Notes: generated by a model from the sequence alone, not told the origin. 64,000 bases of DNA from Stenotrophomonas bentonitica (GCF_002887735.1 NZ_PKQP01000009.1:62001-126000), one strand, 5' to 3'; positions 25,521-35,679 are shown, numbered from the stretch's first letter. Numbers and translations: made by a program.

Positions 25521-28500
25521 ATGGCACGTTTTTTCATTGATCGCCCCATCTTCGCGTGGGTGATTGCGATCATCATCATGCTCGCCGGTGGCCTGGCGGT
25601 GCTCAAGCTGCCGGTCTCGATGTACCCGGAAGTGGCACCGCCGGCCGTCGAGATCAGCGCCAGCTACCCGGGTGCATCGGCCAAGGTAGTCGAGGACTCG
25701 GTGACGCAGATCATCGAGCAGAACATGAAGGGCCTGGACGGCCTGATCTATTTCTCCTCCAACAGTTCCTCCAATGGCCAGGCCACGATCACGCTGACCT
25801 TCCAGAGCGGCACCGACCCGGACATCGCCCAGGTGCAGGTGCAGAACAAGCTGCAGCTGGCCATGCCGCTGCTGCCGCAGGAAGTGCAGCGCCAGGGCAT
25901 CAACGTGGCCAAGTCGAGCAGCGGCTTCCTGCAGGTGCTCGGCTTCGTGTCTGAAGACGGCAGCATGGATGCCAACGACATCTCCGATTACGTCGGCTCC
26001 AACATCGTCGATCCGCTGAGCCGCGTGCCCGGCGTGGGCAACATCCAGGTGTTCGGTGGCAAGTACGCCATGCGCATCTGGCTGGACCCCAACAAGCTGC
26101 ACACCTACAAGCTGTCCACCGCCGAAGTGATCGCGGCGATCACCGCGCAGAACGCGCAGGTCGCCATCGGCCAGCTTGGCGGTGCGCCGTCGATCAAGGG
26201 CCAGCAGCTCAACGCCACCATCAACGCGCAGGACCGCCTGCAGACCCCGGAGCAGTTCCGCAACATCATCGTGCGCAGCGCGCAGGACGGTGCCGAACTG
26301 CGCCTGGCCGACGTGGCCCGCGTGGAGCTGGGGGCCGAGTCGTACGACTTCGTGACCCGCTACAACGGCAAGCCGTCTTCAGGTATCGCGATCACCCTGG
26401 CCACCGGCGCCAACGCGCTGGCCACCGCCAACGGCGTGCGTGCCACCCTGGATGAAATGGCCCCGAACTTCCCGGCCGGCCTGAAGGCGGTGGTGCCGTA
26501 TGACACCACCCCGTTCGTGCAGGTCTCGATCAAGGGCGTCATCAAGACCCTGATCGAAGCCATCGTGCTGGTGTTCCTGGTGATGTACCTGTTCCTGCAG
26601 AACTTCCGCGCGACCCTGATCCCGACGATCGCGGTGCCGGTGGTGCTGCTGGGCACGTTCGGCATCCTGGCCGCGCTGGGCTTCTCGGTGAACATGTTGA
26701 CCATGTTCGCGATGGTGCTGGCGATCGGCCTGCTGGTCGATGACGCGATCGTGGTGGTGGAGAACGTCGAGCGGATCATGTCCGAGGAAGGCCTCTCGCC
26801 GCTGGAAGCCACGCGCAAATCGATGAGCCAGATCACCGGCGCGCTGGTCGGCATCGGCCTGGTGCTGTCGGCGGTGTTCGTGCCGATGGCCTTCATGAGC
26901 GGTGCCACCGGCGTCATCTACCGCCAGTTCTCGGCCACGATCGTCTCGGCGATGGCGCTGTCGGTGCTGGTCGCCATCGTGCTGACCCCGGCGCTGTGCG
27001 CCACCATGCTCAAGCCGCTCAAGAAGGGCGAGCACCACGTGACCCACAAGGGCTGGTCGGGCCGTTTCTTCAACGCGTTCAACCGCGGCTTCGACAACTC
27101 CAGCGCGAAGTATCAGCGTGGCGTGCGCGGCATCCTCGGCCGTCCGTGGCGTTTCATGGGCGTGTTCGCCGCGCTCGCGCTGGTGATGGGCCTGCTGTTC
27201 ATGCGCCTGCCCAGTTCGTTCCTGCCCAATGAAGACCAGGGCATCCTGATGGCGCTGGTGCAGACCCCGGTCGGCGCCACCCAGGAACGTACCCTGGAAT
27301 CGATCGACAAGCTTGAAAAGCACTTCATGGAGAACGAGGCCGACGCGATCGAGTCGATCTTCTCCGTACAGGGCTTCAGCTTCGCCGGCATGGGCCAGAA
27401 CGCGGGCATGGCCTTCGTCAAGCTCAAGGACTGGAAGGACCGTGATGCCGACCAGGGTGCGATGCCGATCACCGGACGTGCCATGGCCGCGCTGGGCGGG
27501 ATCAAGGACGCCTTCATCTTCGCCTTCCCGCCGCCGGCGATGCCGGAGCTGGGCATCGGCTCGGGCTATACCTTCTTCCTGAAGGACACCAGCGGTGCCG
27601 GTCACCAGGCTTTGCTGGATGCACGCAACCAGCTGCTCGGCATGGCCGGGCAGAGCAAGCTGCTGGCCAACGTGCGCCCGAACGGGCAGGAAGACACCCC
27701 GCAGCTGCGCATCGATATCGATGTCGGCAAGGCCAGCGCGCTGGGCCTGTCGCTGGAGGCGGTCAACACGACGCTGGCGGCGGCATGGGGCAGCAGCTAC
27801 ATCGATGACTTCATCGACCGTGGCCGGGTCAAGCGCGTGTACGTGCAGTCCGATGCGCCGTTCCGCATGAACCCGGAAGACTTCAACCTGTGGTCGGTGA
27901 AGAACACCGCCGGTGAGATGGTGCCGTTCTCGGCCTTCGCCAGCCAGCGTTGGGATTACGGCTCGCCGCGCCTGGAGCGCTACAACGGCGTCTCCGCGAT
28001 GGAGATTCAGGGCGAGCCCGCTCCGGGCGTGGCCTCGGGCGATGCGATGAACGAAGTGGAGAAGCTCGCCAAGCAGCTGCCGGCCGGTTTCGACATCGAG
28101 TGGACCGCGCTGTCCTACCAGGAACGCCAGGCCGGTTCGCAGACGCCACTGCTGTACACGCTGTCGCTGCTGATCGTGTTCCTGTGCCTGGCCGCGCTGT
28201 ATGAAAGCTGGAGCGTGCCGACCTCGGTGCTGCTGGTGGCGCCGCTGGGCATCCTCGGCGCGGTGCTGGCCAACACCTTCCGCGGCATGGAGCGCGACAT
28301 CTACTTCCAGGTGGCGATGCTGACCACGGTGGGCCTGACCAGCAAGAACGCGATCCTGATCGTGGAGTTCGCCAAGGAGAACTTGGAGAAGGGCGCCGGC
28401 CTGATCGAAGCGACGATGCATGCCGTGCGCGACCGTCTGCGCCCGATCATCATGACCTCGCTGGCCTTCGGTCTGGGCGTGCTGCCGCTGGCTATCGCCT

Positions 28501-28667
28501 CCGGTGCCGGCTCTGGTGCGCAGCAGGCTATCGGCACCGGCGTGCTCGGCGGCATGGTGGTCGGCACCCTGCTGGGTGTGTTCTTCATCCCGCTGTTCTT
28601 CGTGGTGGTGCAGCGCGTGTTCAATCGCAAGAAGTACGGCAAGAACGCTGGAGGTTCCGATGCGTAA
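25521..28667 (+). CDS. smeE: SmeE, RND multidrug efflux transporter
   Basis: A 1048-residue HAE1-family transporter, the AcrB/MexB length. It starts [23 protein letters not shown]. It shows two halves with large periplasmic loops and about 12 transmembrane segments. The proton-relay motif [18 protein letters not shown] (TM4) is present, as are the TM4-TM6 [11 protein letters not shown] block and the C-terminal-half FAKENLEKG. As a homotrimer with SmeD and SmeF it would export quinolones, tetracyclines, chloramphenicol and other compounds, as known in S. maltophilia. Its last 8 bases overlap smeF. Confidence 0.95.
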   Translation: MARFFIDRPIFAWVIAIIIMLAGGLAVLKLPVSMYPEVAPPAVEISASYPGASAKVVEDSVTQIIEQNMKGLDGLIYFSSNSSSNGQATITLTFQSGTDPDIAQVQVQNKLQLAMPLLPQEVQRQGINVAKSSSGFLQVLGFVSEDGSMDANDISDYVGSNIVDPLSRVPGVGNIQVFGGKYAMRIWLDPNKLHTYKLSTAEVIAAITAQNAQVAIGQLGGAPSIKGQQLNATINAQDRLQTPEQFRNIIVRSAQDGAELRLADVARVELGAESYDFVTRYNGKPSSGIAITLATGANALATANGVRATLDEMAPNFPAGLKAVVPYDTTPFVQVSIKGVIKTLIEAIVLVFLVMYLFLQNFRATLIPTIAVPVVLLGTFGILAALGFSVNMLTMFAMVLAIGLLVDDAIVVVENVERIMSEEGLSPLEATRKSMSQITGALVGIGLVLSAVFVPMAFMSGATGVIYRQFSATIVSAMALSVLVAIVLTPALCATMLKPLKKGEHHVTHKGWSGRFFNAFNRGFDNSSAKYQRGVRGILGRPWRFMGVFAALALVMGLLFMRLPSSFLPNEDQGILMALVQTPVGATQERTLESIDKLEKHFMENEADAIESIFSVQGFSFAGMGQNAGMAFVKLKDWKDRDADQGAMPITGRAMAALGGIKDAFIFAFPPPAMPELGIGSGYTFFLKDTSGAGHQALLDARNQLLGMAGQSKLLANVRPNGQEDTPQLRIDIDVGKASALGLSLEAVNTTLAAAWGSSYIDDFIDRGRVKRVYVQSDAPFRMNPEDFNLWSVKNTAGEMVPFSAFASQRWDYGSPRLERYNGVSAMEIQGEPAPGVASGDAMNEVEKLAKQLPAGFDIEWTALSYQERQAGSQTPLLYTLSLLIVFLCLAALYESWSVPTSVLLVAPLGILGAVLANTFRGMERDIYFQVAMLTTVGLTSKNAILIVEFAKENLEKGAGLIEATMHAVRDRLRPIIMTSLAFGLGVLPLAIASGAGSGAQQAIGTGVLGGMVVGTLLGVFFIPLFFVVVQRVFNRKKYGKNAGGSDA

Positions 28668-30060
28668 GCCCATGATGGCCAGCCTGGCGCTGGCCGTGAG
28701 CCTGGTGCTGTCCGGCTGCTCGACGCTGGAGCCGCGCAGCACCGAAGTCGCCCCGGCGATTCCCTCGCAGTGGCCGGCAACGGCTACCACGGGGGCAGTG
28801 ACCGCTGCACCGATGGAAGTGGCCGACATCGGCTGGCGCGACTTCTTCGTCGACCCGCGCCTGCAGGCAGTGATCAGCCAGTCGCTGGAGAACAACCGCG
28901 ACCTGCGCGTGGCCGTGCTCAACGTCGAGCGTGCCCGGGCGCAGTACCGCATCCAGCGCGCCGACCGCGTGCCGGCGATCGGCGTGCAGGGGCAGATGAC
29001 CCGCAGCGGCGGTGATGCGCCGGTGACCGAGCAGTTCAGTGCCAACCTCGGCGTGGTGGAGTTCGAGCTGGATCTGTTCGGCCGCGTGCGCAACCTCAGC
29101 CAGGCCGCGCTGCAGCAGTACTTCGCCGAAGCGGCCAACCGTCGCAGCGCGCAGCTGTCGCTGGTGGCCGAGGTGGCCAACGCGTGGCTGACCCTGGGCG
29201 CGGACAGCGAACAGCTGCGGATCGCCCAGGCGACGCTGGCGACGTACGAAGATTCGCTGCGCCTGACCGAGGCACGCCGTCAGCTTGGCGGCGCCTCGGC
29301 GCTGGAACTCAGCCAGACCCGCACCCTGGTGGAAACCGCGCGCACGGATGTGGCGCGCTTTGCCGGCCAGGTCGCCCAGGACCGCAATGCACTGGTGCTG
29401 CTGGCCGGCGGGCCGGTCGATGCCGCCCTGCTGCCGCAGGCCGAGGTGACCGATGTGGCCAGTGTGCGGCCGCTGCCGGCCGGCATGCCGGGCGATGTGC
29501 TGCTGCGTCGGCCGGACGTGATGGCCGCCGAGCACGTGCTGCTCTCGGCCAACGCCAACATTGGTGCCGCGCGCGCGGCGTTCTTCCCGTCGATCAGCCT
29601 GACCGGCAACATCGGTTCGGCCTCCTCGGAGCTGTCGGGTCTGTTCGACAGCGGCACGCGCGTGTGGAGTTTCATTCCCAAGCTCAACCTGCCGATCTTC
29701 CAGGGCGGCAAGCTGCGCGCGAATCTGGGCATGGCCACCGCCGATCGCGATATCGCACTGGCGCAGTACGAGAAGGCGATCCAGTCCGGGTTCCGCGAGG
29801 CGGCCGATGCGCTGGCGCTCAACGAGAGCCTGGATGCGCAGTTGTCTTCGCAGCAGGCGCTGGTCGCCGCGGCGGAGCAGGCGCAGCGATTGTCCCAGGC
29901 GCGTTACGACGCCGGCCTGGACAGCTTCCTGACCTTGCTGGACGCACGGCGTACCGCCTACACCGCGCGGCAGTCGCTGGTCAGCACGCAGTTGGCGCAG
30001 CAGTCCAACCAGGTAGCATTGTACAAGGTGCTCGGTGGCGGCTGGCACGAGCGCGGGTAA
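28660..30060 (+). CDS. smeF: SmeF, outer-membrane channel lipoprotein (NodT/OprM type)
   Basis: A 466-residue outer-membrane factor. The signal peptide ends in LVLSGC. Typical OprM features are [45 protein letters not shown], the first repeat [15 protein letters not shown] and the second [32 protein letters not shown]. It completes the SmeDEF tripartite pump. The ATG at 28660 overlaps the smeE stop, so the three genes form one operon. Confidence 0.94.
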   Translation: MRKPMMASLALAVSLVLSGCSTLEPRSTEVAPAIPSQWPATATTGAVTAAPMEVADIGWRDFFVDPRLQAVISQSLENNRDLRVAVLNVERARAQYRIQRADRVPAIGVQGQMTRSGGDAPVTEQFSANLGVVEFELDLFGRVRNLSQAALQQYFAEAANRRSAQLSLVAEVANAWLTLGADSEQLRIAQATLATYEDSLRLTEARRQLGGASALELSQTRTLVETARTDVARFAGQVAQDRNALVLLAGGPVDAALLPQAEVTDVASVRPLPAGMPGDVLLRRPDVMAAEHVLLSANANIGAARAAFFPSISLTGNIGSASSELSGLFDSGTRVWSFIPKLNLPIFQGGKLRANLGMATADRDIALAQYEKAIQSGFREAADALALNESLDAQLSSQQALVAAAEQAQRLSQARYDAGLDSFLTLLDARRTAYTARQSLVSTQLAQQSNQVALYKVLGGGWHERG

Positions 30061-30099
30061 GTCTGCGCGGGTGCGTCCGGCCGGCCGCACCCGCGCCCG

Positions 30100-30399
30100 T
30101 CATGGGTCGTCGGCGCGGCCATCGCCGTGGCAGCGCCGCGCGCGGTCCAGCGCATTGCCCGCCTCGCGTGCCATGCGTTCGTACTCGCGGCGGATCTCTT
30201 CCAGGCGCTCTTCGTCCAGCTCTTCCAGATCGAGCAGTTCGTTGTTGGCGCCCTTGGTGGCGCGGATCAGCCCATCAAGCTTGATCTGGATCGCGGCGGT
30301 ATCCGCGTTCTGAGTGACCGCCGCCAGGAAGGTCCACGGCGTTCCCGCCGCACAGGACGCCTTCTTGGCGACCAGGATGAAGAGGCTGCGCAGTTTCAT
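30100..30399 (-). pseudogene. Low-affinity iron permease remnant lacking its membrane segments
   Basis: A 99-residue intact ORF. The second half (TQNADTAAIQIKLDGLIRATKGANNELLDLEELDEERLEEIRREYERMA) is the cytoplasmic tail of low-affinity iron permease family proteins, which normally follows two transmembrane segments ending in a FLMVFLIQNTQNRD-type motif. The first 28 residues look like the family N terminus (ASCAAGTPWTFLAAV). The roughly 45 residues of hydrophobic sequence between them are missing, without a frameshift. It is therefore probably a decayed gene or a soluble derivative. It is convergent with smeF. I infer the deletion from family knowledge, without an alignment. Confidence 0.6.
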
Positions 30400-30475
30400 G
30401 AGGCACGGCAGACCGGGTCCGAGGTGCCTGCATCATTGGTGGGGCGCCGTGCAGGCGCTGTGCAGCCGGGGCGGG

Positions 30476-30808
30476 TCAGACCCGAGCATGCAACCGCGGA
30501 CGCGAGGACAGGTCCTGGCGGCCGGCATGGTAGACGTGTTCCCAGCACTGGTCGACGAACTGGCGTGCCTGTTCTTCGGACAGGCGCGGCATGATCTGCA
30601 GCGCGTAGTGGGTCTGGAACATTTCATCGCGCTGCTCATCGCTGGCACGCGGTTGCGTGATCAGCGAGTCGCAGGCGAATTTGATCCACGGCACGTAATG
30701 GCCGAACGAGCCCGTCCCGAGGTTGCCGTCGGCATGACGCTGGCGCCAGTAGCTGACTTCGGCGTCGACATCGATGACGGCAGGGATGGAGATCTGGGCG
30801 GAGGACAT
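30476..30808 (-). CDS. Conserved hypothetical protein, 110 residues
   Basis: A small soluble acidic protein starting MSSAQISIPAVIDVDAEVSYWRQRHADGNL, with many His, Gln and aromatic residues and the phrase GHYVPWIKFACDSLI. No signal peptide, membrane segment or named domain is recognised. The ATG at 30806-30808 is used because the upstream extension is low-complexity. It lies 62 bases downstream of another small gene on the same strand, and the two may be an operon. Confidence 0.6.
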   Translation of the reverse strand: MSSAQISIPAVIDVDAEVSYWRQRHADGNLGTGSFGHYVPWIKFACDSLITQPRASDEQRDEMFQTHYALQIMPRLSEEQARQFVDQCWEHVYHAGRQDLSSRPRLHARV

Positions 30809-30870
30809 GGTCACTTCAGTTTGGGAAGAAGGGAATCTGGATGATGGCGTAGAGCGCGGTGCAAGCGGTG

Positions 30871-31149
30871 TCATGGCGATGTGGAGCTGGTGTGGCGGCT
30901 TTCGCCACGTTGATCGCGCAGCAGATGAGCGTGGTGGACCACGCCGAGCCGCTCGGCCAGCGTCGCCAGCCGGTTGCAGACGGCGACACGTTGCTGGGGA
31001 TGGGACCGCGTCAACTCATCCTGTATCGCCTGGTAGGCATCCCAGAAAGGCGCGGCGTTTTGGTGGCGTGCGTAGTGCACCTGCAGTCGTTCCCAGGCAT
31101 CGGTCAGCTCGGGTTCGACGGAGGAGGTGCGGCGGGTTCGGGCATGCAT
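30871..31149 (-). CDS. Conserved hypothetical protein, 92 residues
   Basis: A small, His- and Arg-rich soluble protein (MHARTRRTSSVEPELTDAWERLQVHYARHQN...). It appears alpha-helical with no named domain. The preferred start ATG at 31147-31149 begins the compositionally normal part; an upstream ATG would add 17 residues. Unknown function. It shares strand and context with the 110-residue gene that follows it, and both lie between the iron-permease remnant and the cytosine deaminase. Confidence 0.5.
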   Translation of the reverse strand: MHARTRRTSSVEPELTDAWERLQVHYARHQNAAPFWDAYQAIQDELTRSHPQQRVAVCNRLATLAERLGVVHHAHLLRDQRGESRHTSSTSP

Positions 31150-31336
31150 GACGTCTCCTCGACGATGGTGCCCCCTGTGCAACCACCTTAAGCCGTTCAT
31201 GCAGCGCGGTTGTTAGTGCGGCGTGTTCGCCGTGTCCGGCGACCGTCGTCGGTGCGTGAGGGCATCACGCGCAGACACCCACGGCACAGGGCCCTGCGGC
31301 CCGGCCTGCTCACTGAAGCATTCAGAACGTAGCCGT

Positions 31337-31368
31337 GCCCGCGCGCCACCGTTCGGCCCCGCGCGGGC
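31337..31368 (-). terminator. Long hairpin downstream of the cytosine deaminase
   Basis: A perfect 9-bp GC stem (GCCCGCGCG / CGCGCGGGC) with a 14-base loop, 36 bases past the deaminase stop in its reading direction. There is no T tract. The remaining 31150-31403 interval shows no other recognisable feature. Confidence 0.35.
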
Positions 31369-31403
31369 ATCTTCCACGCATATGCGCGCGGAAGCGGCGG
31401 CGC

Positions 31404-31856
31404 TTACTCGCCGATGTCTTCGTTCCAGACCTCGGGATGGGCGCTGATGAAGCCGCCGAGCAGGTCGATGCATGCCTGGCTCTGCATGTCGATCACCTTG
31501 ACGCCGTTCTCGCGCAGCCACTCGATGCCACCCTGGAAGGTGACCGATTCGCCGACCACCACGGTGCCGATGTTGAACTGGCGCACCAGCCCGCTGCAGT
31601 ACCAGCACGGGGCCAGGGTGGTCACCATGATGGTGTCCTGGTAGCGGCGCTGGCGGCCGGCCTTGCGGAAGGCGTCGGTCTCGCCGTGCACGGACGGGTC
31701 GCCTTCCTGCACGCGGCGGTTGTGGCCGCAGCCGAGCAGCCGGCCGTCGTTGTGGTACAGCGCGGCGCCGATCGGGATGCCGCCTTCGGCCAGGCCCTGG
31801 CGGGCTTCGGCGATGGCGGTTTCGAGCAGGGCGGCGTAGTCGGGGGTGGTGATCAT
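31404..31856 (-). CDS. Yeast-type cytosine deaminase (cytidine-deaminase fold)
   Basis: A 150-residue nucleoside/base deaminase. Zinc and proton-shuttle residues are His57 and Glu59 in HGETDA, and Cys84 and Cys87 in APCWYCSG. The C terminus is VWNEDIGE; yeast Fcy1 ends almost identically (DWFEDIGE), and VVVGESVTFQGG also matches the yeast type. It would convert cytosine to uracil in pyrimidine salvage. This differs from the larger amidohydrolase CodA of E. coli. The ATG at 31854-31856 is chosen for the family-like N terminus. It is divergent from ubiE. Confidence 0.82.
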   Translation of the reverse strand: MITTPDYAALLETAIAEARQGLAEGGIPIGAALYHNDGRLLGCGHNRRVQEGDPSVHGETDAFRKAGRQRRYQDTIMVTTLAPCWYCSGLVRQFNIGTVVVGESVTFQGGIEWLRENGVKVIDMQSQACIDLLGGFISAHPEVWNEDIGE

Positions 31857-31922
31857 GCGCAATCCAGGAACGTGAAGGCCCCCATGATAGTGGGCGGCCT
31901 GCCGCAACGGCGCCGGCGGTGC

Positions 31923-31928
31923 GATAAT
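31923..31928 (+). promoter_or_regulatory. -10 element GATAAT for a leaderless ubiE transcript
   Basis: GATAAT ends 7 bases before the ubiE ATG, so the transcript would begin at the start codon; there is no Shine-Dalgarno sequence. Confidence 0.5.
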
Positions 31929-31935
31929 CGTCCCC

Positions 31936-32697
31936 ATGAGCGAATCCCCCTACAAGACTGGCACCACCCATTTCGGCTTCCGCGATGTCGCTGCGAAGGA
32001 CAAGCAGAAGCTGGTGGGCGAAGTGTTCACCTCGGTCGCGCGCAGCTACGACCTGATGAACGATCTGATGAGCCTGGGCATCCACCGGGCGTGGAAGCGC
32101 TACTACGTGGCCACCGCGCAGGTGAAGCCGGGCGACCGCGTGCTGGATCTGGCCGGCGGCACCGGCGATATCGCCGCGCTGATCAAGGAGCGGGTGGGTG
32201 ATGAGGGTGAAGTGGTGCTGGGCGACATCAACGCCGGCATGCTCTCCGTCGGCCGTGACCGGCTGACCAACCGCGGCCTGGTCGCGGGCCTGAACTACGT
32301 GCAGTGCAACGCCGAGGCGCTGCCGTTCCCGGATGCGAGCTTCGATCTGGTCACGATCGCCTTCGGCCTGCGCAACGTCACCGACAAGGAAGCCGGCCTG
32401 CGCGAGATGCACCGCGTGCTCAAGGTGGGCGGCCAGGCGCGTGTGCTGGAGTTTTCCGAAGTCACCGCCGACTGGTTCAAGCCGATCTACGATTTCCACT
32501 CGTTCAAGATCCTGCCCAAGCTGGGCCAGCTGTTCGCGCGCGATGGCGACAGCTACCAGTACCTGGCCGAGAGCATCCGCAAGCATCCGCCGCAGGAACA
32601 GCTCAAGGCCATGATGACCGAAGCCGGTTTCGAGCGTTGCCACTACAAGAACCTGACCGGCGGCATCGTTTCGATTCACTCCGGCTACAAACTTTGA
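31936..32697 (+). CDS. ubiE: Ubiquinone/menaquinone C-methyltransferase
   Basis: A 253-residue SAM-dependent methyltransferase that methylates 2-polyprenyl-6-methoxy-benzoquinol (and demethylmenaquinone where present). It has [31 protein letters not shown], the SAM motif [33 protein letters not shown] and the C-terminal [15 protein letters not shown]. Length and motifs match the family closely. It is divergent from the cytosine deaminase with about 79 bases between starts, and has a leaderless-type promoter. Confidence 0.94.
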   Translation: MSESPYKTGTTHFGFRDVAAKDKQKLVGEVFTSVARSYDLMNDLMSLGIHRAWKRYYVATAQVKPGDRVLDLAGGTGDIAALIKERVGDEGEVVLGDINAGMLSVGRDRLTNRGLVAGLNYVQCNAEALPFPDASFDLVTIAFGLRNVTDKEAGLREMHRVLKVGGQARVLEFSEVTADWFKPIYDFHSFKILPKLGQLFARDGDSYQYLAESIRKHPPQEQLKAMMTEAGFERCHYKNLTGGIVSIHSGYKL

Positions 32698-32765
32698 GAC
32701 AGCGGTCCGGTTCCCGCTGAGGGGGCTCGGCCACACTGCAGGCAGGCTGTCGAAGAGGGCCTGCC

Positions 32766-33632
32766 ATGCGCCTGTACCGCGGGCTTGCCCGCGTATTTCC
32801 CCGCTCATTCACCGCCAAGCTGATGGCGGTGGTGTTCCTCGGCCTGCACGTCCCGCTGCTGGTCCTGCTGCTGTGGATGGCTGCGACGGGCCACTACGCG
32901 CGCGGGGTGATGTGGACCGTGGTCGGCGTGGTGCTCCTGGCCACGCTGCTCGGCACCGCGATCGCGATGATGGCGCTGTACCGCCTGATGGCGCCGCTGC
33001 GGCAGGCGGCCGATGCGCTGGAGGCCTACTACGACGAGCAGCGCCTGCCGCACCTGCCCGACCTCGGCCATGACGAGATCGGCCGGCTGCTGCGCAGCAT
33101 CAACCGCAACCTGCATGGGGTCGACGCCGGCCTGCGCGATCTGCGCCGCAGCGTGTTGCTCGATCCGCTGACCCAGGCCCTGAACCGGCGCGGCTGCGAA
33201 CAGGCGCTGGCCGATTCGGCAGCGTGGGCGAGCGCACAGGCCCGCCCGCTGACCCTGTTCGTGGTCGACCTGGACAACCTCAAGCCGATCAACGACGCCC
33301 ACGGCCACCTGGCCGGGGACCAGGTGCTGGTGCGGCTGGTGGAGACCGCGCGGCTGTGGCTGCGCGGCCCGGACTGGATCGGGCGCTGGGGCCGCGATGA
33401 GTTCCTGCTGGCGGTACACGCCGACAGCAACGAGGCCGGCGAGCGGGTCACCCGCTGGCTCGCACAGCTGGCGGCACCGGCGCGCGCTGGCGAGCCGCCG
33501 GTCAAAGCCAGTGCCGGCGCCGCCCGGTATCGCCCCGGTGATGACCTGCGCGAGGCCTACCGGCGCGCCGATGCGGCCATGTACCGGGCCAAGTACGCCG
33601 GGGGCGGGCGGCTGCTGCGCGCCGAGGACTGA
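32766..33632 (+). CDS. Membrane GGDEF protein with altered GRDEF signature
   Basis: A 288-residue protein with two N-terminal transmembrane segments (about 18-40 and 47-72), a short linker with a HAMP-like region, and a diguanylate-cyclase domain from about residue 130. Seen are DPLTQALNRRG, VVDLDNLKPINDAHGHLAGD with metal-binding Asp168, and an RxxD inhibitory-site motif (Arg200-Asp203) five residues before the signature. The signature itself is GRDEF (209-213), not GGDEF: the second Gly is Arg. Such a change at the substrate loop could reduce or abolish cyclase activity. It follows ubiE by 68 bases, probably as a separate unit. Confidence 0.85.
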   Translation: MRLYRGLARVFPRSFTAKLMAVVFLGLHVPLLVLLLWMAATGHYARGVMWTVVGVVLLATLLGTAIAMMALYRLMAPLRQAADALEAYYDEQRLPHLPDLGHDEIGRLLRSINRNLHGVDAGLRDLRRSVLLDPLTQALNRRGCEQALADSAAWASAQARPLTLFVVDLDNLKPINDAHGHLAGDQVLVRLVETARLWLRGPDWIGRWGRDEFLLAVHADSNEAGERVTRWLAQLAAPARAGEPPVKASAGAARYRPGDDLREAYRRADAAMYRAKYAGGGRLLRAED

Positions 33633-33680
33633 ATGCGCGAACCGCCACGCATGGCCTGCGCGGGCGCCGGAGACAGGGGG

Positions 33681-33686
33681 TAAACT
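33681..33686 (+). promoter_or_regulatory. -10 element of the M1 peptidase gene
   Basis: TAAACT lies 29 bases before the peptidase ATG, giving a leader of about 23 bases. No clear -35 is seen. Confidence 0.35.
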
Positions 33687-33715
33687 GGTCGTTTCACCCT
33701 GATCGGTCCCGATTC

Positions 33716-35656
33716 ATGCGATCTCCGTTCCTGTTGATTCCCCTGGCCGTCGCCCTGGCGTCCGGCTGCTCCAAAGAACCGGCGGCTCCGACCGTCGATC
33801 CCACTGCCAACGCCCCGGCGAGCACTGCCATGAAAGCCGACAGCCGCAGCCACGATGAAAGCTCCTACGCCGAGCCGGACAAGGTCGTCGTCAAGGACAT
33901 CGCGCTGGACCTGAAGCTGGATTTCGACAGCAAGCAGATCGGCGGCACCGCGACCTACACGCTGGAGTGGAAGGACAAGGCGGCCAAGCAGCTGGTGCTG
34001 GACACCCGCGAGCTGACCGTGGAGAAGGTCGAGGCGATCGCCGCCGATGGCAAGACCGCGCCGCTGCCGTTCGTGCTGGCGCCGGCCGACAAGGTGTTCG
34101 GCAGCAAGCTGAGCATCGAGACGCCGGACCAGCCGGCCAAGGTCGTGATCACGTATCACACCGCGCCGACCGCCTCGGGCCTGCAGTGGCTGGAGCCGTC
34201 GATGACCGAGGGCAAGAAGCTGCCCTTCATGTTCAGCCAGTCGCAGGCGATCCACGCCCGTTCCTGGGTGCCGCTGCAGGACACCCCGAGCGTGCGCTTC
34301 ACCTACAGCGCGCACGTGGCCTCGCGTCCGGACGTGATGGTGCTGATGAGCGCCGACAACGATCCCAAGGCTGCGCGTGACGGTGATTACACCTTCAAGA
34401 TGCCGCAGCCTATCCCGTCCTACCTGCTGGCCATCGCCGCCGGCGACCTGGTGTTCGAGCCGATCTCCGGCCGCTCCGGCGTGTGGGCCGAACCGACCAT
34501 GGTCGGCAAGGCCGCCAAGGAGTTCGAAGACACCGAGAAGATGATCGGCGCCGCCGAGAAGCTCTACGGTGAGTACCGCTGGGGCCGGTACGACATGCTG
34601 GTGCTGCCGCCGTCGTTCCCGTTCGGTGGCATGGAAAACCCGCGCCTGACCTTCGCCACCCCGACCGTGATCGTCGGCGACAAGTCGCTGGTTTCGCTGG
34701 TCGCCCATGAACTGGCACACAGCTGGTCGGGCAACCTGGTGACCAACGCCAGCTGGAAGGACATCTGGCTCAACGAAGGCTTCACCACCTACGTGCAGGG
34801 CCGCATCACCGAGGCGCTGTATGGCCAGGAGATGGCCGAGATGGAGCGCGAGATCGACCAGAACGATCTGCTCGCCGAAGTGAAGGACATGAGCCCGGCC
34901 GACCAGGCCCTGGCGCTGCCGCCGCTGAGCGAGCGTGACCCGGACGAGGCGTTGAGCCAGGTCGCCTACGTCAAGGGTGCGTGGTTCCTGCAGTTCCTGG
35001 AACAGCGCTTCGGCCGCGAGACCTTCGACCCGTTCCTGCGTGGCTGGTTCGATGACCACGCCTTCCAGAGCGCGAACACCGACCAGTTCATCGAATACCT
35101 GAAGAAAAACCTGCTGTCCAAGAAGCCCGGCGCCGTCACCGATGCCGAGCTGAAGGCGTGGCTGGACGAGCCGGGCATTCCGTCGTTCGCGACCAAGGCC
35201 CGCTCGCGCAACTTCTCCATCGTCGATACCGCCCGCATCGCCTGGCAGGGCAGCAACACGCTGCCCAACGCGCAGATCACCGGCGAGTGGGGCACCCAGG
35301 AATGGGTGCACTTCATTGACGGCCTGGGCAAGACCCTGCCGGTGGAGAAGCTGGCCGCGCTGGACAAGGCCTACCACTTCACCGGTACCGCCAACGGCGA
35401 GATCGCGATGCGCTGGTATCCGTTGACGATCCGCAGCGGCTACAGCGAAGCGAACGAAGCCGCCGGTGCGTTCATCGAGCGCGTCGGCCGTCGCAAGCTG
35501 ATTATGCCGATCTACGCCGAACTGGTGAAGACACCGGAAGGCCTGGCCTTCGCCAAGGCCGCCTTCGCCAAGGCCAAGCCGGGCTACCACCCGATCACCA
35601 CGGGCTCGGTGCAGGACATGCTGGAAAAGGCCGAGGCGGGCACGGCCAAGCCGTAA
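33716..35656 (+). CDS. M1 family metallopeptidase lipoprotein (aminopeptidase/LTA4H-like)
   Basis: A 646-residue gluzincin. The signal peptide ends in a lipobox-like ALASGC. The exopeptidase motif GGMENP and the zinc site HELAH (331-335) with the third ligand Glu354 in NEGFTTY are present. The C-terminal part matches the leukotriene-A4-hydrolase-type helical domain (KTPEGLAFAKAAFAKAKPGYHPITTGSV). It should remove N-terminal residues from peptides in the periplasm. Start ATG at 33716. A strong terminator follows. Confidence 0.9.
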   Translation: MRSPFLLIPLAVALASGCSKEPAAPTVDPTANAPASTAMKADSRSHDESSYAEPDKVVVKDIALDLKLDFDSKQIGGTATYTLEWKDKAAKQLVLDTRELTVEKVEAIAADGKTAPLPFVLAPADKVFGSKLSIETPDQPAKVVITYHTAPTASGLQWLEPSMTEGKKLPFMFSQSQAIHARSWVPLQDTPSVRFTYSAHVASRPDVMVLMSADNDPKAARDGDYTFKMPQPIPSYLLAIAAGDLVFEPISGRSGVWAEPTMVGKAAKEFEDTEKMIGAAEKLYGEYRWGRYDMLVLPPSFPFGGMENPRLTFATPTVIVGDKSLVSLVAHELAHSWSGNLVTNASWKDIWLNEGFTTYVQGRITEALYGQEMAEMEREIDQNDLLAEVKDMSPADQALALPPLSERDPDEALSQVAYVKGAWFLQFLEQRFGRETFDPFLRGWFDDHAFQSANTDQFIEYLKKNLLSKKPGAVTDAELKAWLDEPGIPSFATKARSRNFSIVDTARIAWQGSNTLPNAQITGEWGTQEWVHFIDGLGKTLPVEKLAALDKAYHFTGTANGEIAMRWYPLTIRSGYSEANEAAGAFIERVGRRKLIMPIYAELVKTPEGLAFAKAAFAKAKPGYHPITTGSVQDMLEKAEAGTAKP

Positions 35657-35679
35657 TCGCCAGACGCATCGGTTGAACG

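Noticed and set aside
26379..29180. Minus-strand ORF of 933 codons opposite smeE and smeF
   Set aside because: Shadow of well-supported RND and outer-membrane genes; composition is low-complexity (His, Gln, Arg).
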